Shown here piece after piece: positions 42,268-52,600 of a DNA stretch of 64,000 bases. Source of the stretch: a virus. Numbering within the stretch: position 1 is the first letter of the stretch; each line of letters opens with the position of its first letter. Position numbers and translations under genes: made by a program. A model generated the notes under the pieces. The model was given only the letters and a program-made list of their open reading frames with translations, was not told the origin of the DNA and ran no database searches. The stretch spans positions 56,485 through 120,484 of the IMG/VR virus record IMGVR_UViG_3300026097_000013. The stretch is one strand, 5' to 3'.

Positions 42268-45200
42268 ATGTTTAATCTAGGAAATATCAGTAGAACTATT
42301 AACTCAGGATTCAGTCAGTTAAACACTATTACATCAAATGTTAATAGTTTTTCTTCTAATCTAAACACTGCAATAAACAGTAATCTTTCGGGAGTCACTT
42401 CTCAAATTAATCAGTTCACCGGCGGATTAACATCTCAAATTGATCAGTTCACTGGCGGATTAACATCTCAAGTAAACAATCTGACCGGTCAATTTCAAAA
42501 TCAGATCAATTATTTAATTCCTGGATTTAATAATGCATCATTTCCGTTGCCTAGTCCAATCTCTCAATTAAAACAACAATTAAATGGAGTTACACAAGGA
42601 CTAAACAACTCATTAGATCAAGCATTGGGCGGAATTAATGGTCAATTTGATCAAGCTTTTGGTGATATTACTGGTTCATTAACTGGAAAATTAAACGATG
42701 CAATATATAATGTTGATCAACTTACCGGAAGCCTTAATGCAAATCAATTATTACAACCGTTAAATCAAAATCTAGAAAATTTAACCAATCAAATAGATGC
42801 ATTTGGTGATAGTATTACTGATCAAATAGGATCGATATCGGGATCAGTACAACAGGATTTTAATAGTGCATTATCTGGAGCAACAGATAAAATAACCAAT
42901 GTGTTAAATTCTAATATAACTAGTGCTGTTTCTAATATAACTGATCAGCTAGACGCATTTGGCGGTCTTGGATCAGAAATTGAAAATGTATTAGATGCAG
43001 GAATATCAAATGTTGAAGCAACACCTAATAACATTATTAGTGTATTGGGAGGAGATGCGCAAGATATTTTGTCAAGCGCAGGCTCAATAATGTCAACTAC
43101 ACTAGGAACATTTTTTGGAGAAAATGGATTTACAGGGCTAGAACAATTCTTAAATAATCTAGGTAATACAGATATAATTTCAGGCGACGATGCTCTATTT
43201 TCGCAACCAGTAGGAAACGGAAACCAACGTCAAGAAAATCTACTTAGAGAATATAATACTTATAATTATATTATTACTCTTGGTATACTCGGTGTCGACG
43301 AATATAACAATCCTTCTACTTACAGAGAAAGGGGCGGGTTTACTAAAATAATTTTAAAAAGCGGTGGCGGCAGTCTTGACATTAGACAGCAAGTTGCTGA
43401 AGAAGGCAATGATCATGCAGAATATTTTATTGAAGATCTTTTTATAGATAGTGTTATTACTCCTAATTCTAATACAGGTGTTGCGTCCGGAACAACTATA
43501 AGCTTTAAGGTGTTAGAGCCTTATTCAATGGGAAACTTTATACAAGCTATTATTGCTGCTGCGGCTGAAAAAAATTATCAAAACTATGTTGATGCTCCGT
43601 TCTGTCTTAAGATAGAGTTTACCGGATGGAATCAGTATGGTGATACTGCACTTACAAATCGTGTTCCACCTAAATTTATTCCTATTAAATTTACAAAAAT
43701 AGATTTTAATGTTTCTTCCGGCGGGTCTGTTTATCAAGTTGAAGCTGTTCCGATGAGTGAAACAGGACTAGAAGATGGTGTTGCAAATGTAAGAACAACT
43801 ATTAATGTTAATGGAGCCTTTGTTCATGAAATGCTGTTAACATCAAACAATAGTGTAACACAAGCATATAACGATCATATTGCTTCTCTTGAAGACACTG
43901 GGATACTTGCATCTCATGATCGAGTTCTTGTAGTTTTTCCTAAAAACAATAGATCTGTGCTAGAAGCAGTAGAACAGGGTAATGGCCCTACAGACACAGT
44001 AACTGGTGCAGAACAATTAGGAATTGACAGAGGTTCGCAAATACCTAATGCAGACCAAAGTGAAGAACTACAACCAGATGACCCTGATACAATACCGTCT
44101 AATGAATCAACTCCTGAACGAGTAAGACCTAAAGGACAAATATTTACAAGGCTTGAAGGCTGGGCAACTAATACCGAAAATATGAATGAAATTGGTACTA
44201 GTCAGCTAGTTGAAGATCCCAATGCTGCTGGCGATCAAACACAAACTGACCAAGTAGATAGTCACGATGCAACAACTGATGTGCATAACAGAGGAACTGT
44301 TGAAAATAGTGTTAGTGAAACTTCAAGAAGCTTAGACAATGCTCAAAATGAAAATATTTTAAGATTGATCGATCGAGTGGTTTTATCTAGTCAATGGGCT
44401 CGAGAAAAAGTTGATGAAGAAACAGGCCCTACAGGTGTAAGAAATTGGTTTAAAGTTGAGACTAGAGTATTTCTTGAAACTGATCCAGAAGCTGAAATTA
44501 AAAATGGACGTCCGCCTAGATACTATGTTTACGAAGTGTTACCTTATTTTCCTGACGAAGCTAAGTTTTTATCAAACAACGAAAGGCCTAGAGGAACACT
44601 AGCACTAATGGCTGCTGCTCCTAAAGAATACAATTATATCTATACTGGTAAAAATGAAGACATAATTGATTTTGATATAAACTTTAATAATGCATTTATG
44701 CAAACTGCATTTTCTGACTTTGGTACAAATAATGGCGGAATTGCATCAACATTATCAGATAGTGTTAGGTCGCACTTTCAACCCGCAGGTGCAACACGAA
44801 CCAATAGAAATCAAGGCGGAACAAATGAAACTGGTGGAGCAAACTCACTTGCATCAAACGTTAATGCTGAAGGCGGAGCACTTAGATCAGGCGATATTCG
44901 ACAACAAATTGCTCATATGTTCCATCAAAGATTATTACATCAAACCGTAGACATGGTTACTGCTGAAATGAAAATTTGGGGAGATCCTTTTTATATTCCG
45001 CAACTAACAGGAAACTGGGCACCACCACCGTCGAGTAATCCTATGGTAGCACAAGACGGTAGTATGAATTACGGTACTCACGAAATTTTTGTACTATTTA
45101 ACTTTCAAAATCCAGTCGATCAGCAAAAAACTGGACCCTATTATGATTTTCCACAAATTGTAAGAGGTTTTAGTGGATTGTTTAGTGTCAGAGCAGTAGA

Positions 45201-45558
45201 AAATCATTTTAATGACGGAAAGTTTACACAAACGCTAAAATTAATTAGACGCTTTGGTCAAGACGACGATGAAACAACAAACAACAAACCGTTTGTTGAA
45301 ACAGCAGCAGAACAAATTAGAGAAAATTTAACTGGTGATGCACAAACCGACAGAGCAACTGCACTTAGTGCAACCGGTAATAATTCGAATGTAGGATATG
45401 AAGCAGGACAAGTCGACCCAGGCTTAGCTGCTGCCGCTGCACTAGCAAGAGCACAAAGCACTACTACTACAGCAGGTGATGATGTAGTATTTTCACAACC
45501 TGTTGTTCCAGCTACTAGTATAAACACTGGAGGTCCTGGATTTAGACCAGGAGATTAA
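42268..45558 (+). CDS. Large baseplate hub/virion structural protein
   Basis: 1096 residues. Residues 1-300 are low-complexity Gln/Asn/Gly repeats of coiled-coil type, including NQFTGGLTSQIDQFTGGLTS. A folded core starts at YNTYNYIITLGILGVDEYNN and includes GGGSLDIRQQVAEEGNDHAE and ISFKVLEPYSMGNFIQAIIA, which looks like the hub protein (gp27-type) of marine T4-like phages, although I cannot prove homology. The C-terminus is flexible, with GQVDPGLAAAAALA and GDDVVFSQPVVPATS, motifs repeated in the next gene. A third GDDALFSQPVG sits just before the core. It lies between gp53 and gp5, the expected hub place. Confidence 0.62.
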   Translation: MFNLGNISRTINSGFSQLNTITSNVNSFSSNLNTAINSNLSGVTSQINQFTGGLTSQIDQFTGGLTSQVNNLTGQFQNQINYLIPGFNNASFPLPSPISQLKQQLNGVTQGLNNSLDQALGGINGQFDQAFGDITGSLTGKLNDAIYNVDQLTGSLNANQLLQPLNQNLENLTNQIDAFGDSITDQIGSISGSVQQDFNSALSGATDKITNVLNSNITSAVSNITDQLDAFGGLGSEIENVLDAGISNVEATPNNIISVLGGDAQDILSSAGSIMSTTLGTFFGENGFTGLEQFLNNLGNTDIISGDDALFSQPVGNGNQRQENLLREYNTYNYIITLGILGVDEYNNPSTYRERGGFTKIILKSGGGSLDIRQQVAEEGNDHAEYFIEDLFIDSVITPNSNTGVASGTTISFKVLEPYSMGNFIQAIIAAAAEKNYQNYVDAPFCLKIEFTGWNQYGDTALTNRVPPKFIPIKFTKIDFNVSSGGSVYQVEAVPMSETGLEDGVANVRTTINVNGAFVHEMLLTSNNSVTQAYNDHIASLEDTGILASHDRVLVVFPKNNRSVLEAVEQGNGPTDTVTGAEQLGIDRGSQIPNADQSEELQPDDPDTIPSNESTPERVRPKGQIFTRLEGWATNTENMNEIGTSQLVEDPNAAGDQTQTDQVDSHDATTDVHNRGTVENSVSETSRSLDNAQNENILRLIDRVVLSSQWAREKVDEETGPTGVRNWFKVETRVFLETDPEAEIKNGRPPRYYVYEVLPYFPDEAKFLSNNERPRGTLALMAAAPKEYNYIYTGKNEDIIDFDINFNNAFMQTAFSDFGTNNGGIASTLSDSVRSHFQPAGATRTNRNQGGTNETGGANSLASNVNAEGGALRSGDIRQQIAHMFHQRLLHQTVDMVTAEMKIWGDPFYIPQLTGNWAPPPSSNPMVAQDGSMNYGTHEIFVLFNFQNPVDQQKTGPYYDFPQIVRGFSGLFSVRAVENHFNDGKFTQTLKLIRRFGQDDDETTNNKPFVETAAEQIRENLTGDAQTDRATALSATGNNSNVGYEAGQVDPGLAAAAALARAQSTTTTAGDDVVFSQPVVPATSINTGGPGFRPGD

Positions 45559-45567
45559 GGAAAACAT

Positions 45568-46635
45568 ATGCCGTATCAAGATTTAGATAGCCCAGAAGAA
45601 AATAGTGCAGGCAATATTAATACACCTAGATCTAGTGATCCTAGAGATGAACGATCTAATATTAATGTTAACCTTCCTAGTAATAAAAATCTAAGTTCTG
45701 TAGTTTCACCTACCGCAGTGTCAAAGTCAAGAGTCACTGGCAGTAGTGAAGGATTAAATCCTGTTAGAGGCGAAACAGAATCTGCATATCTTAATAGACA
45801 GCGTCAAACTACTGGAAATCAAAATTTACAATTAAGTATCGATGCAATTAATCGTGTAATTTCTGGTAGAGAACATGTATGGGATGGAAACAATTTTGTA
45901 GATGTTAATAGTGCTACACTTGATCCACGCGGCAGAAATCAAATACCAAGTCAACAAATTCCGCCAACTGAGTTACCAGATCAGCCAGCTGAGCAATCAA
46001 TGACTGCTTCGTCGAATATTGGATATGGTGCAGGACAAATAGATCCTGCCTTAGCGCAAGCAGCTAAGATTCAAGGTGTAGATGTGGGTTTTGGAGAAGG
46101 TCAAGTAGATCCTGCATTAGCAAAAGCAGCAGGACTAATAGACGGACCAGTTCCTATTTCATCACCGTCTAGTACAGAATTAGGAAATATTAATGCACCA
46201 ACTACACCTGCCGGCGGCAGTAGCGGCGGAGGCGGCACAAGTTCGAGAAGTGCTCCGTCGGGTGTTGCTACTCCTACTAGTTTTAATGATAGATATGACT
46301 TTTTAACTAGACAAAAAGTACGTGAAGGAAAGCATGGAGGACAAGGCGGCGGTGCTGGCACAAGCCAGCCATGCGGAGTAGCACCCGGTGCAAGCGGTGG
46401 AGGGTCTAATGGCACAGGCAGTGGTCAATCTGTCCCACCGGCTACAACGTCAACAACAGCAGGTGATGATGTATTATTTTCACAACCAGTAGTTCCAGCT
46501 ACAACGTCAACAACAGCAGGTGATGATGTATTATTTTCACAACCAGTAAATTCAAAGCCTTTGCCTAGACCTGAAACCCAACAAAATAATGACGCAGGTA
46601 TATCTTCAAATCCGTTTGGATCTAATTTTGCTTAG
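45568..46635 (+). CDS. Disordered hub-associated protein with peptide repeats
   Basis: 355 residues, mostly low-complexity Ser/Thr/Gly/Pro and probably unfolded. It has one helical stretch (QLSIDAINRVISGREHVWDG) and a short one around FNDRYDFLTRQKVREGKHGG. GYGAGQIDPALAQAAK and GFGEGQVDPALAKAAG repeat a motif of the upstream hub protein, and TAGDDVLFSQPV occurs twice at the C-terminus. AAGGAAAACAT precedes the ATG. Position between hub and gp5 suggests a baseplate linker or chaperone. No family recognised. Confidence 0.65.
   Translation: MPYQDLDSPEENSAGNINTPRSSDPRDERSNINVNLPSNKNLSSVVSPTAVSKSRVTGSSEGLNPVRGETESAYLNRQRQTTGNQNLQLSIDAINRVISGREHVWDGNNFVDVNSATLDPRGRNQIPSQQIPPTELPDQPAEQSMTASSNIGYGAGQIDPALAQAAKIQGVDVGFGEGQVDPALAKAAGLIDGPVPISSPSSTELGNINAPTTPAGGSSGGGGTSSRSAPSGVATPTSFNDRYDFLTRQKVREGKHGGQGGGAGTSQPCGVAPGASGGGSNGTGSGQSVPPATTSTTAGDDVLFSQPVVPATTSTTAGDDVLFSQPVNSKPLPRPETQQNNDAGISSNPFGSNFA
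46441..46548 (+). repeat. 57-base tandem repeat, two copies
   Basis: 46441-46497 and 46498-46548 are identical over 51 bases and encode ATTSTTAGDDVLFSQPV twice. It is an in-frame coding duplication. Confidence 0.92.
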
Positions 46636-46666
46636 TGTTAAGTACACAATAGAATAGGATTAAAAT

Positions 46667-49102
46667 ATGGCAAGCTCATCGTATACAAGAACACCTATGT
46701 ATGGTACAAAAATAAGAGACGGAGGCCCTTATGAAGCTATCGTAGTGAACCACTTAGATGTTAAGTATATGGGAACACTAGAAGTTGAAATTCTTCGTTA
46801 TACCGGCGCTGGACAAACTCCCGAACGCAGCGGTCAGCTAATAAATGTAAAATATCTTTCTCCGTTTTACGGTGTTACTCCTACAGCAGGATTAACAGCT
46901 ACAGACGGTTATGCTAATACACAAAAAAGCTATGGTTTTTGGGCAGTGCCTCCTGATATAGGAACTAAGGTACTGGTAGTATTTGCTGAAGGAAATCCAA
47001 ACTATGGATACTGGATTGGTTGTGTTCAAGACGAATACATGAATTTTATGTTGCCAGACGGCAGAGCAGCAACTACAAAAACAACTGATATTACTCCAGG
47101 AAATTTAAAGGGTGCAAAACTTCCTGTAGGCGAATACAATAAAAAGTTTGAAGACAGCGGCGAAGTAGATCCTACACTTTTCCTAAAACCTTACAATAAT
47201 GATTTTACACAAGTTTTAGAAATACAAGGTTTAGTTTTTGATGAATCTAGAGGAACAACAACTTCTAGTGCTAGACGAGACATACCTAGTATGGTTTTTG
47301 GAATGAGTACTCCTGGACCTTTAGATAAGCGTCCTGGTGCTCCTAGAGTTGATTTAGGCGCCATTGGTTCAAAAGCTAACCTAGCATACAACAGACTGGG
47401 CGGACATTCGATTGTAATGGACGACGGAGATGATAAATTTGTAAGAGACACACCTGCTGAACTAGGCCCCCCGATCTATAAAAATAGAGAAGCTGGTGAT
47501 TTATCGGGCGATGTTACAATTCCGCAAAATGAACTATTTAGAATTCGTACTAGAACAGGTCATCAAATATTGCTTCATAATTCAGAAGACTTAATCTATA
47601 TAGGCAATAGTCGAGGAACTGCCTGGTTAGAAATGTCTAGTGACGGAAAAATAGATATTCATGCACAAGATAGTGTTAGTATTATGACTGACAATGATCT
47701 CAATATTACTGCTGAACGTGATATTAATATGGAAGCTGGTAGAAACATTAATATGAAAGCTAGTGCAAGATATAGCGAATATGAAGAAACTGATTCTAAA
47801 GGAAACGAAAGCGGCAGAATACAATTTGAATCAGCATACAACTATAATCTGTTGGTAGGTAAAACTGGTAAAATCTTAGTTGGATGTGATTATCATACCA
47901 AAGTTGCACGTAATCAATTTAACACCACAGGCGAATATCATCACATAAGAAGTGGTAAAGACAATAGGTTAACAGCTGGCGCATATACTCATATACTTTC
48001 AGGAAAAGAACATAGAGAAACTGCGGTTTATATTCATATGAACGGTCCCGCCGCTTCACCAGCTGTATTAGCACAAGATGTTATACAATTAGAAACACTA
48101 AATTTACCATATGTATTTCCGAGTATTCCTACACCGGTTGCATATCCAACAATTGTTCCTAGAGCACCTCAACACGAACCTTGGCCGCATCACGAAAATA
48201 TGGATCCTTTGACCTTTAAAAAGGATCAAACTGATAGAGAATCTCCGGGTGGATTAAATGCAGCAGATAGAATTCTTACTCCAGACACATTCTTAAAAAA
48301 CAAAGAAGGACAACAATCTAGTCAATCAGTCCCAGGCAGCGGCGGCGGAATTTCGTCAGGATTTAACAATAGCGGCGGAAGCGCCCCAGGCGGCGGCGCA
48401 GCAACAGGAACAGGACGACCTGGTAATCCAGATGCGACACCTGAAACAAGTGATTTTTCTTTTTCTGGAGATGGCAGACTAGGTGCGTTATCAGAAAGAT
48501 ACGAGTCTCGTGGCGATCCAACTATTATCGGCAATGATCGTACAGGCGGTCCAAGTTATGGTACATATCAAATTGCTACTAGAACAGGTACATTTAATGA
48601 CTACATGAATTATCTCCAGCAAAACGATCCAGCAGTATACCAAGAATTGCAATCTGCAGGCGGTGCCCAGGCAGCTAGACAAGGCACAGCAGCATTTAGA
48701 AATAAATGGCAACAGGTTATGTCTAATCCGCAGGCAGCAGAAACTCAACATCAGTTTATTCAAGCAACACATTATGATCCTGCGGCACGTAGAATTGCAA
48801 ATTCTACAGGAATTAATATTAGTACTAGAAGTAAAACACTAAATGACGTAGTATGGTCTACTTCTGTTCACCAAGGCGCCGGCGGCGCAAATACAGTATT
48901 TCGCCGAGCATTAGAAAGAACAGGTTCTAGTAATCCCTCAGATGAAGCTCTTATTAATGCAATATACGCAGAACGCGGTGCAGAAAATGGTATGCGATAT
49001 TTTCCAAGTAGTACACCAAATGTAAGACAAAGTGTTGTTAATAGATTTAGAAACGAAAATGCTGATGCACTTGCTTCGTTACGTCAAGAGCAGTCAGGAT
49101 AA
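46667..49102 (+). CDS. 5: Baseplate hub spike with C-terminal lysozyme-like domain (gp5)
   Basis: 811 residues. The N-terminal OB-fold begins YGTKIRDGGPYEAIVVNHLD and continues to GTKVLVVFAEGNPNYGYWIG. The middle has HQILLHNSEDLIYIGNSRG and short beta repeats (SDGKIDIHAQDSVSIM, ERDINMEAGRNINMKA) that form the trimeric beta-helix spike. After a Gly/Ser linker, residues 605-811 hold LSERYESRGDP, GGPSYGTYQIATRTG and VVWSTSVHQGAGGANTVF, a peptidoglycan-hydrolase domain with a goose-lysozyme/SLT-style catalytic Glu in YESRGDP. In T4 the lysozyme domain is of a different type and lies between OB-fold and spike. It pierces the envelope and opens the cell wall. Confidence 0.82.
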   Translation: MASSSYTRTPMYGTKIRDGGPYEAIVVNHLDVKYMGTLEVEILRYTGAGQTPERSGQLINVKYLSPFYGVTPTAGLTATDGYANTQKSYGFWAVPPDIGTKVLVVFAEGNPNYGYWIGCVQDEYMNFMLPDGRAATTKTTDITPGNLKGAKLPVGEYNKKFEDSGEVDPTLFLKPYNNDFTQVLEIQGLVFDESRGTTTSSARRDIPSMVFGMSTPGPLDKRPGAPRVDLGAIGSKANLAYNRLGGHSIVMDDGDDKFVRDTPAELGPPIYKNREAGDLSGDVTIPQNELFRIRTRTGHQILLHNSEDLIYIGNSRGTAWLEMSSDGKIDIHAQDSVSIMTDNDLNITAERDINMEAGRNINMKASARYSEYEETDSKGNESGRIQFESAYNYNLLVGKTGKILVGCDYHTKVARNQFNTTGEYHHIRSGKDNRLTAGAYTHILSGKEHRETAVYIHMNGPAASPAVLAQDVIQLETLNLPYVFPSIPTPVAYPTIVPRAPQHEPWPHHENMDPLTFKKDQTDRESPGGLNAADRILTPDTFLKNKEGQQSSQSVPGSGGGISSGFNNSGGSAPGGGAATGTGRPGNPDATPETSDFSFSGDGRLGALSERYESRGDPTIIGNDRTGGPSYGTYQIATRTGTFNDYMNYLQQNDPAVYQELQSAGGAQAARQGTAAFRNKWQQVMSNPQAAETQHQFIQATHYDPAARRIANSTGINISTRSKTLNDVVWSTSVHQGAGGANTVFRRALERTGSSNPSDEALINAIYAERGAENGMRYFPSSTPNVRQSVVNRFRNENADALASLRQEQSG

Positions 49103-49110
49103 ATATTACT

Positions 49111-49548
49111 ATGAGTAATTTAGAAAAAAATCTATACAAACGAGTTGCAGTAAAACCTACAAAGTCATCTGCTAAATCCAGCAGAACCTATAGAGGGTTT
49201 TCTACAGTTAGTGCTGAAAATTTAAACTACTCGCTTTACGATTTTGAACTAATAAAACAAAATTTGTTAAATCATTTTCATATTAGGCAAGGTGAAAAAT
49301 TAACTGATCCTACATTTGGAACAATAATTTGGGATATGTTATATGAACCATTTACTGTAGAAGCTCAAGAAGCTATTATTGAAAATGTCACAGAAATTGT
49401 AAACTACGATCCTAGACTGAGTGTTAATAATATTAACGTCAATACGTATGAACAAGGCATTCAAATAGAGTGCGATCTAACTTATATTCCTTATAATATT
49501 TCAGAGTCATTAAAGTTCACGTTTGATCGTGAAAATGGCTTAGTATAA
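49111..49548 (+). CDS. 25: Baseplate wedge subunit gp25
   Basis: 145 residues. The conserved gp25/TssE lysozyme-like fold shows RQGEKLTDPTFGTIIWDMLY, FTVEAQEAIIENVTEIVNYD and ITYIP-like C-terminal strands (CDLTYIPYNISESLKFTF). GEKL.DP.FG and the E-x(2)-V pattern are hallmarks of the family, which anchors the sheath to the baseplate. The start follows the gp5 stop by eight bases. No strong ribosome site is visible, so coupling to gp5 is likely. Confidence 0.9.
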   Translation: MSNLEKNLYKRVAVKPTKSSAKSSRTYRGFSTVSAENLNYSLYDFELIKQNLLNHFHIRQGEKLTDPTFGTIIWDMLYEPFTVEAQEAIIENVTEIVNYDPRLSVNNINVNTYEQGIQIECDLTYIPYNISESLKFTFDRENGLV

Positions 49549-49572
49549 TAATATACGCACATTTTCCTTTCA

Positions 49573-49580
49573 GATAAATA
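49573..49580 (+). promoter_or_regulatory. Late promoter box upstream of gp6
   Basis: Plus strand GATAAATA, 25 bases before the gp6 start codon; a GAGGAAC ribosome site follows. Confidence 0.62.
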
Positions 49581-49604
49581 TCATAGTAATCGAGGAACAA
49601 ACAC

Positions 49605-52600
49605 ATGTCGGCAAGTGATAGACAGTCTAGACTCTTAGTAACCGAAGACTGGAAAAGAATTTATCAAACCTTTAGGAACGCAGATTTCCAAAGCTATGAT
49701 TTTGATAATCTAAGACGTACAATGATCAATTATCTGCGTCAAAATTATCCAGAAGATTTTAACGATTACATTGAGTCAAGCGAATATCTTGCACTAATTG
49801 ATATGATTGCTTTCCTCGGGCAAAACTTATCATTCCGTATTGATCTAAACGCACGTGAAAACTTTCTTGAAACAGCAGAACGTAGAGAATCAATTCTCCG
49901 TCTTGCTCGCATGTTGTCTTACAATCCTAAACGTAACCAAGCAGCAAACGGTCTTTTAAAATTAGAAACTATTAAGACTAACGAAGTAATCACAGATAGT
50001 GCAGGAAGAAGTTTAGCTGGTGTTGTGATCAAGTGGAACGATCAAACTAACAGAAATTATTTAGAACAATTTATTCGTATTTTAAATGCAGCACTACCAG
50101 TTAACAATCAAATTGGTTCGCCTTTAAAAACTGAAAATATTGACGGCGTGCAAACGCAGAAATATCGTTTTAATGCTACTAATACAGGAAGTGCTATATT
50201 TCCTTTTTCAAAACTTATTGAAGGTGTTTCTTCTAGATTTGAAGTAGTTAGTACAGATATTCAAGGAGATAAAATCAAAGAAGAGCCACCTGTCCCCGGA
50301 ACTAGTCCTGCGTTTTTATTTAGAGATGACGGTCAAGGGGCCGGATCAAACAATACTGGGTTCTTTATGCACTTCCGTCAAGGTAGATTAGATAACGGTA
50401 CATTTAGTATTGCAAGTCCTACTCCAAATCAAATAGTTAATATTGATGCAGAAAATATCAACGATACTGATGTGTGGGTATATAATATAGATACTAACGG
50501 TATAGAAACTACTCCATGGACAAGACTAGATAGCCTCGAAGGATCTAATATTATCTATAATAGTTTATTTGACAATATTAGAAATGTTTATAATGTAACA
50601 ACGCGAGTAGGCGACAGAATTAACCTAAACTTTAGTGACGGTGTGTTTGGTAATTTACCTAGCGGTAATTTTAAAATATACTACAGAACTAGTCAAAATA
50701 CCAACATGGTTATTACGCCCGGAGCAATGGGCCAAGTATCGATTACAATTCCTTATCAGACCAAAACAGGTCAAATAGCTGAACTTACACTTGGTCTAAG
50801 ATTAAAGTATACGGTGTCTAACGGGTCGCCAACAGAATCAAATACTAGTATTAGACAAAATGCTCCTGCAACTTATTATACACAGAATAGATTAATCACA
50901 GCAGAAGATTACAATCTAGGACCGTTGTCTATAAGTCAAGATGTGGTCAAAACAAAAAGTGTAAACAGAATCTCAAGTGGCATTTCTAAATATTTTGATC
51001 TAAAAGATGTAACTGGAAAATATTCTAATACTAATCTTTTTGCAGACGATGGAATTTTATATAACGAATATTTTGAAACAAGAACAGATTTTAAATTTTC
51101 TAATCAGCGAGATATAGAAGGAATATTATATAATGTTGTTGAGCCTATACTAGGACTAAGCACGGTTAATAATTTCTATCTAGCTAACTTTCCAAAAATT
51201 AGTGTAACCGATCTAAATGCTACATGGAATAGAACAACCGTGAGTACTAATAGAAGTACAGGTACTCTAAAAGAAGTTGACGGATCAAATTATAAATTAG
51301 GATCATTTACAACAAATAGCCTACGTCTTATACAAGCAGACACATTACTTAAATTTTTGCCACCTGAAGGTAACTACTTTTTAGAAGACGGCACACTAAC
51401 TACAGATTCTAGTGCGTTTGGCGCACGTGATTATAAATGGGTTAAAGTAGTTAGTGTTATAGGCGACGGATCAGGAGAAACTGATGTAAATGATATAAGT
51501 CCTGTAGCAATAAATGATAATATTCCAACTGGATCACAACTAGTACAAATAATACCTAAGTATAGTAAGACTTTAGTAAATGATCTTAAAGTACAACTAA
51601 TTGACCAAATGTTTGCTTTTAGAGATTTTGCACTGCGTTTTGATCCTGAAGTTAGCCAATGGAAATTAATTACCGGACAGAATGTTAATACAATCAATAA
51701 CTTTAGTACAGGAAAAGCTGGCGATGCAACAGGTCAGGCTCTTGACTCAAGTTGGATTTTGTATTTTAAAACAGATGGTACAAAATATACTATTACTCAT
51801 AGAAATTTAAGATACATTTTTGAAAGTGCAAATGATATTAGATTCTTCTTTGATAGCAGTGACAAAATATATGACTCGAAAACAGGGCAAATTATTAGAG
51901 ATAAAATTGATATTCTAAGTATCAACAGACGTTTAGATAACAATCAACCATTTACTCAAAACTTTACTTGGAATATCTCAGATGCATATAGAGATAGTGA
52001 AGGATATACAGATACTAGGAAAATACAGGTTAGATTTTTTGATTTAAACGACGATGGCGTATATGACGATCCGGAAATATTTACAACTCTAGTAAGGCCT
52101 ACTGAAGATCCAAAAACAAAATTAGTATTCCAAAAAAGATATGTTACTAGTGACGGAGTTGAAGATTTTAAATATTATGATAACTCTGACAACACAATAA
52201 TTGTTGTACAAAACGAATCTGAAATAACACCTTCTAATCCTGGTTGGGTAGAAGGACAAGTTTTTTATCTTATAGATGAAGGCGTTTTCAAAACACTTAA
52301 TATATCAAGAAACAACAAAACAATTAATACAAACTGGAAAGCATTTACAGGTAGAGATAAATTAAAGTTCCAGTATGTGCATGTTGCAGATAGCAATTAT
52401 AGAATTGATCCTGCTGCAAGTAATATTATTGACACTTATATACTTTCTAAAAACTATGACACTGAAATACGCAAATGGATTACTGGCGGCAGACCAACTA
52501 AACCATTCCCGCCAAGTTCGGATCAAATTTTTAGAGAATACGGAGATTCAATTAATTCAATTAAATCAATAAGCGACGAAGTTGTTTACCATCCAGTTAA

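Noticed and set aside
49098-49105. GATAAATA box at the gp5/gp25 junction
   Set aside because: A start from it would fall at or inside the gp25 ATG, and the match arises from the gp5 stop codon context; gp25 is more simply co-transcribed.
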